From: DASVFB01 sp963815965
Lineage (GTDB): Bacteria > Actinomycetota > Thermoleophilia > Gaiellales > Gaiellaceae
Direction of reading: 5' to 3'
NCBI GenBank assembly: GCA_963815965.1
Contig: CAWFIT010000003.1
Span: 1 to 64,000, forward strand
Length of the DNA: 64,000 nt
Part shown: positions 52,511 to 61,218 of the stretch, one piece after another
How the letters are laid out: the number at the start of each line of letters is the position of its first letter
How positions within the stretch are numbered: position 1 is the stretch's first letter
Program-made: the position numbers and the translations under genes
Notes under the pieces: model-generated
Told to the model about the DNA's origin: nothing
The model's input: the letters and a program-made list of their open reading frames with translations, nothing else
Database searches by the model: none

Positions 52511-53104
52511 GTGACCGACGTGCGCGTCTGCAGCGTCGAGGTCGCGCCGATTCGCGCCGAGCCCGACGAATCGTCGGAGCAGGTGACGCAGGCGCTGCTC
52601 GGCGAGCCGCTGACCGTCGAGGAGGAGCGCGACGGTTGGACCCGCGTCCGCACCGCGTACGACTACCCGGGCTGGATTCGAGCCGCCTCTTTAGGCCCTG
52701 TCCCAGGGACAGTCCCTCGGACAGGGCTGCCGGAGCCACGCCCGGAGGGCGACCCGGTCGACGAGGCGCGCGCGTACCTCGGCACGCCGTACCTCTGGGG
52801 CGGCATGACCGAGCGCGGCATCGACTGCTCCGGCCTTGTCCACATGGCCTATCGGCGCCTCGGCCGTCTCGTGCCGCGCGACGCCGACCAGCAGGAGGAG
52901 GCGGGCGCGCCGCTCCGCGACGACGAGCTACGCAGCGGCGACCTGATCACCTACGGCGACGACGCAGGAGCGACGCACATCGCGTTTTGGCTCGGCAATG
53001 GCCGGATACTTCACTCGACGGAGCGCGACGACGCGAACGGCGTCGTCGAAGAACCGGAGCCCGCCGACCTGCATGCTCGGCGTCGACGGCTCGTCCGCTT
53101 CTAA
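52511..53104 (+). CDS. NlpC/P60 peptidoglycan hydrolase with SH3b domain
   Basis: A 197-residue protein. An N-terminal SH3b-like domain (VRVCSVEVAPIRAEPDESSE) precedes a linker and then the NlpC/P60 domain: GTPYLWGGMTERGIDCSGLV carries the catalytic Cys, GATHIAFWLG the His, and ILHST the third residue. Such enzymes cleave D-Glu-meso-DAP bonds. No signal peptide is visible, which is odd for a wall enzyme. The linker LGPVPGTVPRTGLPEP is encoded by a nested palindrome. Confidence 0.87.
   Translation: MTDVRVCSVEVAPIRAEPDESSEQVTQALLGEPLTVEEERDGWTRVRTAYDYPGWIRAASLGPVPGTVPRTGLPEPRPEGDPVDEARAYLGTPYLWGGMTERGIDCSGLVHMAYRRLGRLVPRDADQQEEAGAPLRDDELRSGDLITYGDDAGATHIAFWLGNGRILHSTERDDANGVVEEPEPADLHARRRRLVRF
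52695..52727. repeat. Nested palindrome inside the NlpC/P60 coding sequence
   Basis: Outer arms GCCCTGTCC and GGACAGGGC (9 bp, perfect) enclose a second dyad AGGGACAGTCCCT. The open reading frame is kept. Its position exactly in the linker between two domains resembles palindromic elements that insert in frame in some bacterial genes. Confidence 0.6.
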
Positions 53105-53206
53105 CTGCGACCGTCATTGTTCGTCATTGATTAGATTCGGAAAAGTTTCAGCCCAGAAGTAGCGGAGGCCGACTGGGGCCGCCGTTCAGAGCAGGAGGTG
53201 GATGAC

Positions 53207-54871
53207 GTGATTCGGAGGAATCGGTGGTCCTGGTTCGTGAGCCTCGCAGTGCTCGCAACAGGGCTCGTGCTCCTTGCGGCCGCCTGCGGCGGCGGCGGCA
53301 AGAAGGCGGCAACGACGACGACCTCGACGGTGGGAAGTTCCCAGCAGAAGACGTTCCCGAATTTCCGCATCGTCTACGACACGGGTACGGACTACCTCGA
53401 CCCCGGGCTCTCGTACACGGTCGAGGGCTGGGAAGCGATGTGGAACGTCTACCTGAGCCTGCTCGGGTACAAGCATGTGAACGGCCCCGACGGCGCAACG
53501 ATCGTGCCGGCGCTCGCACAGGCGCTGCCGCAGGTCTCAGCTGACGGGCTGACCTACACCATGACGCTTCGTCCCGGCCTGAAGTACTCGAACGGGACGC
53601 CGGTGAAGGCGAGCGACTTCAAGTATGCGATCAAGCGCGACTTCCTCGTCGACTCGCCCGGTGTCGGCTTCTTCACGAACATCGAGGGCGCCGATTCGTT
53701 CTCGAAGACGAAGAAGGGCGACATCGCCGGAATCACGACCGACGACGCGACAGGGAAGATCACGGTCAAGCTCGTGAAGCCGCAGGGCGACTTCGTGAAC
53801 ATCCTCGCGACGATCTTCGCCGCGCCCGTGCCGCCGGGCACGCCGGCGAAGGATCAGTCGACGACACCGATCCCGTCGACGGGCCCGTACCAGATCCAGA
53901 GCTACACGCCGAACCGGCAGTTCACCCTCGTCCGCAACCCGAACTTCAAGCCGACGGCCAACCTGCCGGCGACGAACCCGGACAAGATGACCTTCAAGAT
54001 CGTCGAGGACGACTCAGCTGCCCTCCAGCAGGTGATCAACGGGCAGGCGGACTACGACTTCCATCCAATCCCGGTCGACCGGCTCGCGGACGTGCAGCAG
54101 AAGTACGGGGACCAGTTGAAGATCTACACGCCGGCGAACACGTACTACTACTTCATGAACAACCGGCTGCCACCGTTCGACAAGCTCGATGTGCGGAAGG
54201 CCGTCAACTACGCGATCGACCGGAACGCGCTCGTCCGCCTCTACGGAGGTCTGGCGACACCGACGGAGAACATCCTCCCGCCGACATATCCGCAGTACCA
54301 GAAGCACTCGCTCTACCCGCTGAACGTTGCGAAGGCGAAGCAGTTGATCGAGGCCGCGGGCGTCAAGGGGACTGAGGTCGAGGTGTGGGGCTCGAACCGC
54401 GAGACGTCGAAGAAGCCGGTCGAGTATCTAACCGACGTCCTTAACAAAATCGGCTTCAAGGCGAAGCCCAAGATCATCGACGCAGCCGTCTACTGGACGA
54501 CGGTCGGTAACCAGAAGACGAAGGCACAGATCGGCTTTGCGGACTGGTTCCAGGATTACCCGCATCCGCTGGACTGGTTCGACGTGTTGCTGAACGGCAC
54601 GCGGATCACGGACACGCACAACAACAACTACTCGAACTTCGACAACCCTGCCGTGAACGCAAAGATCGCGGCTCTCAAGCAAAAGAGCAAGCTCGACGCC
54701 ACGGTCAACGACGAGTGGAAGCAGCTCGACAAGCAGGTCATGCAGCAGGCGGCATGGGCGCCCTACGTGAACAGGCAGTTCACGGACTTCTTCGGCACGA
54801 ACATCGATACGGCTTGCTACATCAACCACGTGCTGTACCAGTTCGACTTCAGCCGGATCTGCATGAAGTAG
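53207..54871 (+). CDS. Peptide ABC transporter substrate-binding lipoprotein (SBP family 5)
   Basis: A 554-residue extracellular receptor of a DppA/OppA-type importer. The lipobox is LLAAACGGGG after a basic and hydrophobic signal. The core shows DPGLSYTVEGWEAMWNVYLS, TYTMTLRPGLKYSNGTPVKA, STGPYQIQSYTPNR and FADWFQDYPHPLDWFDVLL. GTG 53207 is chosen because AGGAGG (53193-53198) lies 8 nt before it; the earlier GTG at 53198 overlaps that site. It is the first gene of a five-gene importer operon. Confidence 0.93.
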   Translation: MIRRNRWSWFVSLAVLATGLVLLAAACGGGGKKAATTTTSTVGSSQQKTFPNFRIVYDTGTDYLDPGLSYTVEGWEAMWNVYLSLLGYKHVNGPDGATIVPALAQALPQVSADGLTYTMTLRPGLKYSNGTPVKASDFKYAIKRDFLVDSPGVGFFTNIEGADSFSKTKKGDIAGITTDDATGKITVKLVKPQGDFVNILATIFAAPVPPGTPAKDQSTTPIPSTGPYQIQSYTPNRQFTLVRNPNFKPTANLPATNPDKMTFKIVEDDSAALQQVINGQADYDFHPIPVDRLADVQQKYGDQLKIYTPANTYYYFMNNRLPPFDKLDVRKAVNYAIDRNALVRLYGGLATPTENILPPTYPQYQKHSLYPLNVAKAKQLIEAAGVKGTEVEVWGSNRETSKKPVEYLTDVLNKIGFKAKPKIIDAAVYWTTVGNQKTKAQIGFADWFQDYPHPLDWFDVLLNGTRITDTHNNNYSNFDNPAVNAKIAALKQKSKLDATVNDEWKQLDKQVMQQAAWAPYVNRQFTDFFGTNIDTACYINHVLYQFDFSRICMK

Positions 54872-54901
54872 TTTGGACGGAATGGAATAAGGTGATTTGA
54901 T

Positions 54902-54927
54902 CGAGGGCGCCCACGTGGGCGCCCTCG
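54902..54927. repeat. Perfect 26-bp palindrome between binding protein and permease genes
   Basis: Arms CGAGGGCGCCC and GGGCGCCCTCG enclose ACGT, itself self-complementary. It lies 30 bp after the binding-protein stop and 9 bp before the permease ATG. A stable hairpin here would protect or partly terminate the upstream message, which explains the higher dosage of binding protein usual in importers. Confidence 0.7.
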
Positions 54928-54936
54928 GGGCTTCGG

Positions 54937-56049
54937 ATGGCGACCAGACAGGAGACGACCCGGGACACGACCGTCGAGCTCTCGCTCGACACCGCCTCCC
55001 TGCTGGCGCAGGAGGAGCACGGCGTCTCGATCGCGGGGCGCAGCCCCTGGTATCTCGCCTGGCGCCGCCTGCGCCGCAACTACGTGGCGCTCGCCTCGCT
55101 TGCCGTGTTCCTGCTGATCGTGGTCTCGTGCGCCCTTGCGCCGGTCTATGCGAAGCACGTTGCCCACAGCGATGCGGTCACGAATCACATCACCGAGCAG
55201 GTGAATGTCGGCGGCACCGTGAGGGACGTCATCTCGCCGGGCGGCACCTTCACGGATCCGAAGACCGGGGAGATCAGAGTGCGCCCGGTTACCATCCTCG
55301 GCCCGACCTGGTGGCACGCCGGCGGCAAGTTCGTCCTCGGCGCAGACACGAACGGCCGCGACGTCGCGGTCCGGCTCCTCTACGGTGGCATCAACTCTCT
55401 GACGGTCGGCATCGCCTCGGCGATGCTCTGCGTCCTGTTCGCCGTGATCCTGGCACTGCTCGCCGGGTACTACGGAGGGCGGACCGACTGGGTGATCACG
55501 CGCTTCTTCGACATCGTCTGGGCCTTCCCGGTGATCCTGCTCTCGATTGCGCTTGGCTCGGCGCTGGCGATCAACGGCTTCCACCACTTCGGAATCAATC
55601 TCGAAGGGGACAGTCTCTGGATTCCGACGCTCGTCATCTCGTACGTGCTCATTCCTTATGTCGGCCGGCCGCTACGCGGTCAGATCCTGTCGCTGCGCGA
55701 GAAGGAGTTCGTCGAGGCGTCGATCTCTCAGGGCGCATCCAGCATCCGCGTGATGTTCACGGAGATCCTTCCGAACATCGCCTCGTCCGCGCTCGTCTTC
55801 TTCGCCTTGATCATCGCGAACAACATCCTTCTCGAGGCGGCGCTCTCGTTCCTCGGTGCGGGCATCCAGGATCCGAAGCCGTCGTGGGGCAAGCTCATTG
55901 CCGACGGTCAGACGCGCATTACGACCGCCCCGTGGCTGACGCTGGTGCCCGGTATTGCGATCGTCCTGACGGCTGTCTCGCTCAACATCTTCGGCGACGG
56001 CCTTCGTGACGCGCTCGACCCGCGCTCGAAGGTCCGAATCGAGCACTGA
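54937..56049 (+). CDS. Peptide ABC transporter permease (OppC/DppC type)
   Basis: A 370-residue permease. A cytoplasmic N-terminus leads into a first helix (LASLAVFLLIVVSCALAPVY), a long periplasmic loop, then FVLGADTNGRDVAVRLLYGG and five more helices with the EAA-type loop EKEFVEASISQGASSIRVMF. It pairs with the OppB-type permease that follows (TGATG overlap). Confidence 0.93.
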   Translation: MATRQETTRDTTVELSLDTASLLAQEEHGVSIAGRSPWYLAWRRLRRNYVALASLAVFLLIVVSCALAPVYAKHVAHSDAVTNHITEQVNVGGTVRDVISPGGTFTDPKTGEIRVRPVTILGPTWWHAGGKFVLGADTNGRDVAVRLLYGGINSLTVGIASAMLCVLFAVILALLAGYYGGRTDWVITRFFDIVWAFPVILLSIALGSALAINGFHHFGINLEGDSLWIPTLVISYVLIPYVGRPLRGQILSLREKEFVEASISQGASSIRVMFTEILPNIASSALVFFALIIANNILLEAALSFLGAGIQDPKPSWGKLIADGQTRITTAPWLTLVPGIAIVLTAVSLNIFGDGLRDALDPRSKVRIEH

Positions 56050-57002
56050 TGCTGACGTTCATCGCTCGCCGCGTGATCGGGATGATTTTCGTGCTGATCG
56101 CGGTGAGCTTTCTCGTGTTCGTGATCTTCATCGTCGTGCCCGGAGGGGACCCGGCGACGCGCATCGCAGGCAAGAACGCGAACGACCAGCTGATCGAGAA
56201 CATCCGTCACACGTGGGGCTTCGACCAGCCGTTCTACGAGCAGTACTGGATCATGATGAAGAAGACGTTCTCGGGAGAGCTCGTCTCTTACACGAACCAG
56301 ACGAACGTCGCCCAGGAGATCAAGGCCGGAATCCCCGCGACGTTTTCGCTGGCCATCGGCGCCGCGATGATCTGGCTGTTCTGGGGCATCGTCGTCGGGA
56401 TCGTGGCTGCGGTGAACGCCGGACGGTCGACCGACCGATTAGTCACGATCCTCGCCCTTGTCGGCATCTCGATGCCCGTCTTCTGGCTCGGCATCATCGT
56501 CCGCTACTACCTGGCGGAGGGCGGGCTCGTGACGTGGTTCCCGGACGGCGAATACGTTCCGTTCACCACCAGTCCATCGCAATGGTTCTACCACCTGATC
56601 CTTCCGTGGGGTGTGCTCGCGGTGCTCTTCATCGGCTTCTACGGAAGGGTTCTTCGCTCGAACATCCTCGACACGATCAACGAGGACTACGTGCGCACGG
56701 CACGCGCTAAGGGTCTCAACCCGCGCCGCGTGATGCTGTCGCACGTCCTTCGGAACTCGTTGATCCCGATCGTCACGCTGTTCGGCCTCGACTTTGCAGC
56801 CGTCCTCGGCGGCGGCGCGATCCTCACCGAGACGGTCTTCGATCTGCACGGCGTGGGGCAGTACGCAGCGCAATCGATCGGCAGCTTCGACCTTCCGCCG
56901 ATCATGGGCGTAACCCTGTTTGGCGCGTTCTTCATCGTCCTCTTCAACACGATCGTCGACTTTGTGTACGCCTTCCTCGATCCTCGAATCAGGCCGACTT
57001 AG
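56049..57002 (+). CDS. Peptide ABC transporter permease (OppB/DppB type)
   Basis: A 317-residue permease with six helices. It starts LTFIARRVIGMIFVLIAVSF and has the EAA-loop EDYVRTARAKGLNPRRVMLSH. The ATG overlaps the OppC stop by one base, and its own stop overlaps the next GTG (TAGTG). Confidence 0.93.
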   Translation: MLTFIARRVIGMIFVLIAVSFLVFVIFIVVPGGDPATRIAGKNANDQLIENIRHTWGFDQPFYEQYWIMMKKTFSGELVSYTNQTNVAQEIKAGIPATFSLAIGAAMIWLFWGIVVGIVAAVNAGRSTDRLVTILALVGISMPVFWLGIIVRYYLAEGGLVTWFPDGEYVPFTTSPSQWFYHLILPWGVLAVLFIGFYGRVLRSNILDTINEDYVRTARAKGLNPRRVMLSHVLRNSLIPIVTLFGLDFAAVLGGGAILTETVFDLHGVGQYAAQSIGSFDLPPIMGVTLFGAFFIVLFNTIVDFVYAFLDPRIRPT

Positions 57003-58027
57003 TGGCAGAGAAGCTCCTCGAGGTGGACGACCTCCACGTCCAGTTCGCGACCGAAGACGGAATCGTGCACGCGGTCGACGGTGTCTCGTTCGAGCTCGAG
57101 CGGGGCAAAGTCCTCGGCATCGTTGGTGAGTCCGGTTCGGGCAAGAGCGTCACTGCCATGACGCTCCTCGGGCTCACGCGCGGCGTCAACGCCCAGTTCG
57201 AAGGCCGCATCGAATACAAGGGCGAGGACCTCCTGACGATGAGCGAGGCCGAGCTGCGCCGCTTCCGCGGCCGCGAGCTGGCGATGATCTTCCAGGATCC
57301 GATGACGTCCCTGAACCCGGTCTACAAGGTGGGGAAGCAGATTGGCGAAGCGATCCAGACGCACGAGGACATCGACAGTCGAACGACCCGAAACCGCACG
57401 GTGCAACTCCTGCGACAGGTCGGCATTCCGCATCCGGAAGAACGAGTCGACGACTACCCGCACCAGTTCTCGGGCGGCATGCGCCAGCGCGCGATGATCG
57501 CCATGGCGTTGGCGAACAACCCGGACGTCCTGATCGCCGACGAGCCCACGACGGCGCTGGACGTGACGATCCAGGCGCAGATCATCGAGCTGATCGCGAG
57601 GCTGAAGGACGAGTTCAACTCGTCTGTGATCCTGATCACTCACGATCTCGGCGTCGTCGCCGACGTCGCCGATGACATCGCCGTGATGTACGCGGGCCGC
57701 ATAGTCGAGTACGGAACCAAGCGGCAGCTCTTCTACGACCCGCAGCACCCGTACACCTGGGGCCTGTTGGGGTCGATTCCGCGCCTCGACCGCCCGAAGC
57801 CGGAGAAGCTCGCGTCGATCCCCGGCTCGCCGCCGTCGCTCATCAACCTGCCGCGGGGCTGCAAGTTCCGGCCACGTTGCCCACACGCGTTCGAGAAGTG
57901 CATCGAGCAGCCGCCGCTGGAGAATCGAGTCGCCGGCACACCGCCGCATCTCGACCGCTGCTGGCTGACCGTCGAGGAGAAGCGCGACCTGCGCGATCTC
58001 ACGATCCATGGGGAGGCGGCAGCGTGA
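57002..58027 (+). CDS. Peptide ABC transporter ATPase (OppD/DppD type)
   Basis: A 341-residue ATPase: Walker A GESGSGKSV, Q-loop MIFQDPMTSLNPV, signature FSGGMRQRAM, Walker B DVLIADEPTTALD and H-loop ILITHDLGVV. A C-terminal oligopeptide-transporter extension has C-x8-C cysteines in GCKFRPRCPHAFEKC, which in some relatives bind an Fe-S cluster. The start is GTG 57002. Confidence 0.94.
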   Translation: MAEKLLEVDDLHVQFATEDGIVHAVDGVSFELERGKVLGIVGESGSGKSVTAMTLLGLTRGVNAQFEGRIEYKGEDLLTMSEAELRRFRGRELAMIFQDPMTSLNPVYKVGKQIGEAIQTHEDIDSRTTRNRTVQLLRQVGIPHPEERVDDYPHQFSGGMRQRAMIAMALANNPDVLIADEPTTALDVTIQAQIIELIARLKDEFNSSVILITHDLGVVADVADDIAVMYAGRIVEYGTKRQLFYDPQHPYTWGLLGSIPRLDRPKPEKLASIPGSPPSLINLPRGCKFRPRCPHAFEKCIEQPPLENRVAGTPPHLDRCWLTVEEKRDLRDLTIHGEAAA

Positions 58028-59121
58028 GCAGTAACGGGCCGCTCGTCGAGACGATCCACCTCAAGAAGTACTTTCCGATCAAACAGGGGTTGCTGCAGCG
58101 GGAGGTCGCGCGTGTGCACGCCGTGGATGACGTCACGCTGCAGGTCTTCGAGGGGGAGACGGTCGGTCTCGTCGGCGAGTCGGGGTGCGGAAAGTCCACG
58201 CTCGGCCGGACAATCGTTCGGCTGCTGGAGCCGACAGAGGGCGACGTGCAGTTCGAAGGACACTCGATCGCAAAGCTCGGCCGCCGCGCGCTGCAACCGT
58301 TGCGTCGCGAGATGCAGATGGTCTTCCAGGATCCGTACGCGAGCCTCAACCCGCGCAAGCGCGTCGGCTCGATCATCGACGGGCCGATGAAGATCCACCG
58401 CACTGCCGGCAAGAAGGATCGCCGCAAGCGGGTACAGGAGTTGCTCGAGATCGTCGGTCTTTCACCGGAGCACTACAACCGCTTTCCCCACGAGTTCTCC
58501 GGGGGCCAGCGTCAGCGGATCGGCGTGGCGCGCGCGCTTGCGCTCCGGCCGAAGCTGATCGTCGCCGACGAACCCGTGTCGGCGCTGGACGTCTCCATCC
58601 AGGCGCAGATGATCAACCTGCTCGAGGAGCTACAGAACGACTTCAAGCTGACGTATCTCTTCATCGCGCACGACCTCGGCGTCGTCCGACACGTGAGCGA
58701 CCGGATCGCAGTGATGTATCTCGGGAAGCTGGTCGAGCTGTCGCCGGCCGAGGAGCTCTACACGCGTCCGATCATGCCCTACACGGAGGCGCTGCTTTCG
58801 GCGGTGCCGATTCCGGACCCGGATCTTTCGGAACAGAGGCAGCGAATCGTGCTCGAGGGCGACGTGCCGAGCCCGATCTATCCGCCGTCCGGGTGTCGCT
58901 TCCATCCTCGCTGCCGCTATGCGACCGAGATCTGCAGTCAGGTCGAGCCGCCGCTCGCGGACTACGGCAACGGCCATCTCGCCGCCTGCCACCATCCGCT
59001 CAACGTCGACGCGCAGACACTTCAGCGCGTCGCGGTGGCTCCGGAGACGCCTCGCGCAGCGGACGAGACGGCTCTGCCCGAGGATTCGAGCGGCGATTCC
59101 ACGCCCGTGCCGTCGGGCTAG
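58024..59121 (+). CDS. Peptide ABC transporter ATPase (OppF/DppF type)
   Basis: A 365-residue ATPase partner of OppD: VGESGCGKSTLGR, MVFQDPYASLNPR, FSGGQRQRIG, LIVADEPVSALD, and the C-terminal cysteines in SGCRFHPRCRYATEIC. A 30-residue acidic/proline tail follows. GTG 58024 overlaps the OppD stop by 4 bases. It ends the importer operon. Confidence 0.94.
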   Translation: MSSNGPLVETIHLKKYFPIKQGLLQREVARVHAVDDVTLQVFEGETVGLVGESGCGKSTLGRTIVRLLEPTEGDVQFEGHSIAKLGRRALQPLRREMQMVFQDPYASLNPRKRVGSIIDGPMKIHRTAGKKDRRKRVQELLEIVGLSPEHYNRFPHEFSGGQRQRIGVARALALRPKLIVADEPVSALDVSIQAQMINLLEELQNDFKLTYLFIAHDLGVVRHVSDRIAVMYLGKLVELSPAEELYTRPIMPYTEALLSAVPIPDPDLSEQRQRIVLEGDVPSPIYPPSGCRFHPRCRYATEICSQVEPPLADYGNGHLAACHHPLNVDAQTLQRVAVAPETPRAADETALPEDSSGDSTPVPSG

Positions 59122-59178
59122 TCCCTAGATCGGGGTAGGAGCCTCAAGAGACGGTATTTCCGCGCCGATAGACGGGAC

Positions 59179-59517
59179 GTGGATGCGGCACAGCGCAAAG
59201 AGATCCTGACCCGTTATATGGATCACACCCGCCGGTTCGACAGCGTGGCCGCGACGCGGCGCCGTGCCGGAAACAGCGGTGCGGAGGTGATCCCTTTCAC
59301 GACTCCCATCCAGCAACTGGAGCAGGAGCCGACGATGCGGGAGACCGAAGTGCTGCAGCTGATCTCGGACGGTTTGGTGAACCGGGAGATCGGCGAGCGT
59401 CTCTTCCTCAGCGAGGAGACCGTGAAGTCTCATGTGCGCCACCTGCTGGCGAAGCTGCAGGCCCGCTCGAGGGCTCATGCAGTGGCCGTGGGCTTCAGGC
59501 GCGGCCTAATCGCCTAG
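59179..59517 (+). CDS. Small LuxR-type DNA-binding protein
   Basis: A 112-residue protein. The last 60 residues are a LuxR HTH: MRETEVLQLISDGLVNRE, IGERLFLSEETVKSHVRHLL, AKLQARSRAHAVAVGFRRG. The first ~50 residues are polar and match no known receiver or ligand domain. It starts at GTG 59179. It follows the peptide importer and precedes the HD-GYP locus. Confidence 0.85.
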   Translation: MDAAQRKEILTRYMDHTRRFDSVAATRRRAGNSGAEVIPFTTPIQQLEQEPTMRETEVLQLISDGLVNREIGERLFLSEETVKSHVRHLLAKLQARSRAHAVAVGFRRGLIA

Positions 59518-59673
59518 CCAGCGAAAACCAGCGCTACGTGGGCTAGGTAGCGACCGGTTTTCGAATCCTTGTGCGGGGCTCTGGGCGGCTCAATCTCGGG
59601 CCTTGTCCCCAGGTTGTGGATATCCCTCAACAGGGGGACGCCCTCAACCTGTCCAAAACTCAGACTGTGAGAC

Positions 59674-59739
59674 CTACCAATCGCGGAGTCCGCCAGCGAC
59701 GGCGGCACGTGCAACGAACCAAATAAGCGACTTACGCAT
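59674..59739 (-). CDS. Micro-ORF with strong promoter and ribosome binding site
   Basis: A 21-residue frame, MRKSLIWFVARAAVAGG then LRDW. AGGAG (59746-59750) lies 6 nt before the ATG, and a near-consensus promoter lies upstream. The sequence is basic then hydrophobic, like a tiny membrane peptide or a signal peptide whose mature part was lost by a frameshift. The remaining ~299 bp between the LuxR and HD-GYP genes shows nothing else. Confidence 0.4.
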   Translation of the reverse strand: MRKSLIWFVARAAVAGGLRDW

Positions 59740-59778
59740 TCCGAACTCCTTACTGCGGGGACTAACGGCAAAACGCAG

Positions 59779-59806
59779 GCTATACCCCTTTTGGGGGATC
59801 TGTCAA
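59779..59806 (-). promoter_or_regulatory. Sigma-70 type promoter with a CCCCAAAAGGGG dyad between its boxes
   Basis: On the minus strand a consensus -35 TTGACA (complement of 59801-59806) and TATAGC (complement of 59779-59784) are separated by 16 bp. The spacer contains the perfect dyad CCCC-AAAA-GGGG (59785-59796), a likely operator. It would drive the micro-ORF. This is the best -35 match I found in the window. Confidence 0.6.
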
Positions 59807-59816
59807 GTTTCATTAG

Positions 59817-61218
59817 ATGAAACTGTCGAAATCTTCACTTAGCGCACTAAGCGAGGAGCTTGAGCCGGGCGTCGCGACCTACGTTGGCATCCTCGCGCTG
59901 GCTTCGCTCGCGGTCGCAGGGGGTCTCATTTCGGCGGGATACGGGATAAGCAATCCTTGGCCAGTCGCAGCCCTATGTGTGATCGCTGCGGTTTCAGAGC
60001 GCGCCCACATACGGCTGACGAGCACGACGTCGCAGTCGATCTCGATTCTCCCAACGTTGTTCGCGGCTGTGCTGTTTGGGCCCCTCGCGGCCATGCTCGT
60101 CGGCGCGGCTTCGCTCGCCGGCGAATTCGGCCAACCGCCATACCTGAAATGGGTCACGTATACGAGCAGCCGAGCAATGGGCGGGGCGGCAACTGGCCTC
60201 GCGGCGTCGTATTGCCTCTCGTTGTCGAACAACGACATCATCGGCATTGGCGATCGCCACGCTCGTCGGAGCGATCGTTGCTGAAGGTCCTCGATGTCTT
60301 TTTCGCGGGATGTCAGCACACTTGCGAGGCAACAGGAGTCTCTCGAGTTTCATCAAGACCGAGGCGCCGATCATCCCGTCGTCTGTCCCGCTATACGCAC
60401 CACTCGTAACGGTTCTTGCGGTCGCGTACAGGGACCTCTCGCCGTGGTCCCTGCTCATGTTCTTCATTCCGGCGCTGGCGGCGCAGAGATTGTTTTCGCT
60501 TTACCAAGAGCAACGGCGGCTTGCGGACGATTTGCTCAGCGTCAACGAGCGTCTCGAACGCGCGAATCTGTCGTTCGCCACGGCACTCGTCGCTACGCTC
60601 GACGCTCGGGACCGCTACACCGCTGGTCACTCCGCAGCCGTCGCGATTTATTCGCGTGACATCGCTCAGCGGATGGGCCTCGCAGATGCTCAGCAGCAAC
60701 TCGTTCACCTCTGCGGGCTGGTCCACGACATAGGGAAGATCGGGCTGCCCGCCGGCCTTCTAGAGAAGCCGGGCGCGCTTACGCTCGAGGAGCGGCGCCT
60801 TATGGAGACGCACAGCGAGATCGGTGAGCGAATTCTTGCGAAGGTCGACGACTATGCCGAGATCGCTGCGATCGTTCGCCATCACCACGAGCGATTCGAC
60901 GGAAATGGCTACCCAGACAGTTTGGCGCGAGACGAAATTCCTCTCTTGTCTCGCGTCATTGCGGTAGCCGATGCGTACAACGCAATGACTTCGGACCGGC
61001 CATATCGTGAAGCCATGCCTAGTCGTGTCGCGCGTCTTCGTCTTGCTCAGGCGGTTGAGACGCAGTTCGACACTTCTGTCGTGGCCGCGTTCGAGGCGAT
61101 CCTTGCTGGCGCCAGCGAGGAGTATCGCCTCGGTAAGAGTGCTGACTTCATGCTGGAGATGCGCGAGCACGAGGAGCTCGGCGAGGAAGTGCCGCCCGCA
61201 CTGGCGCTAGCGCAGTAG
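59817..61218 (+). CDS. Membrane HD-GYP phosphodiesterase, one frameshift
   Basis: HD-GYP enzymes hydrolyse cyclic di-GMP. The N-terminal ~200 residues contain about six membrane helices (for example VGILALASLAVAGGLISAGY, and PTLFAAVLFGPLAAMLVGAA), then a short coiled coil (EQRRLADDLLSVNERLERAN). The HD-GYP domain has TAGHSAAVA, HDIGKIGLP, HHHERFDGNGYP and RVIAVADAYNAMTSDRPYR. The frame breaks at 60247-60248; removing one T gives DIIGMAIATLVGAIVAEG. About 467 codons. Local GC is lower than in most of the window. Confidence 0.87.

Noticed and set aside
59514..59813. A 99-codon minus-strand frame starting near the TTGACA promoter
   Set aside because: Its start lies upstream of the -10 element, it has no ribosome binding site and it overlaps the better supported 21-codon ORF in another frame.
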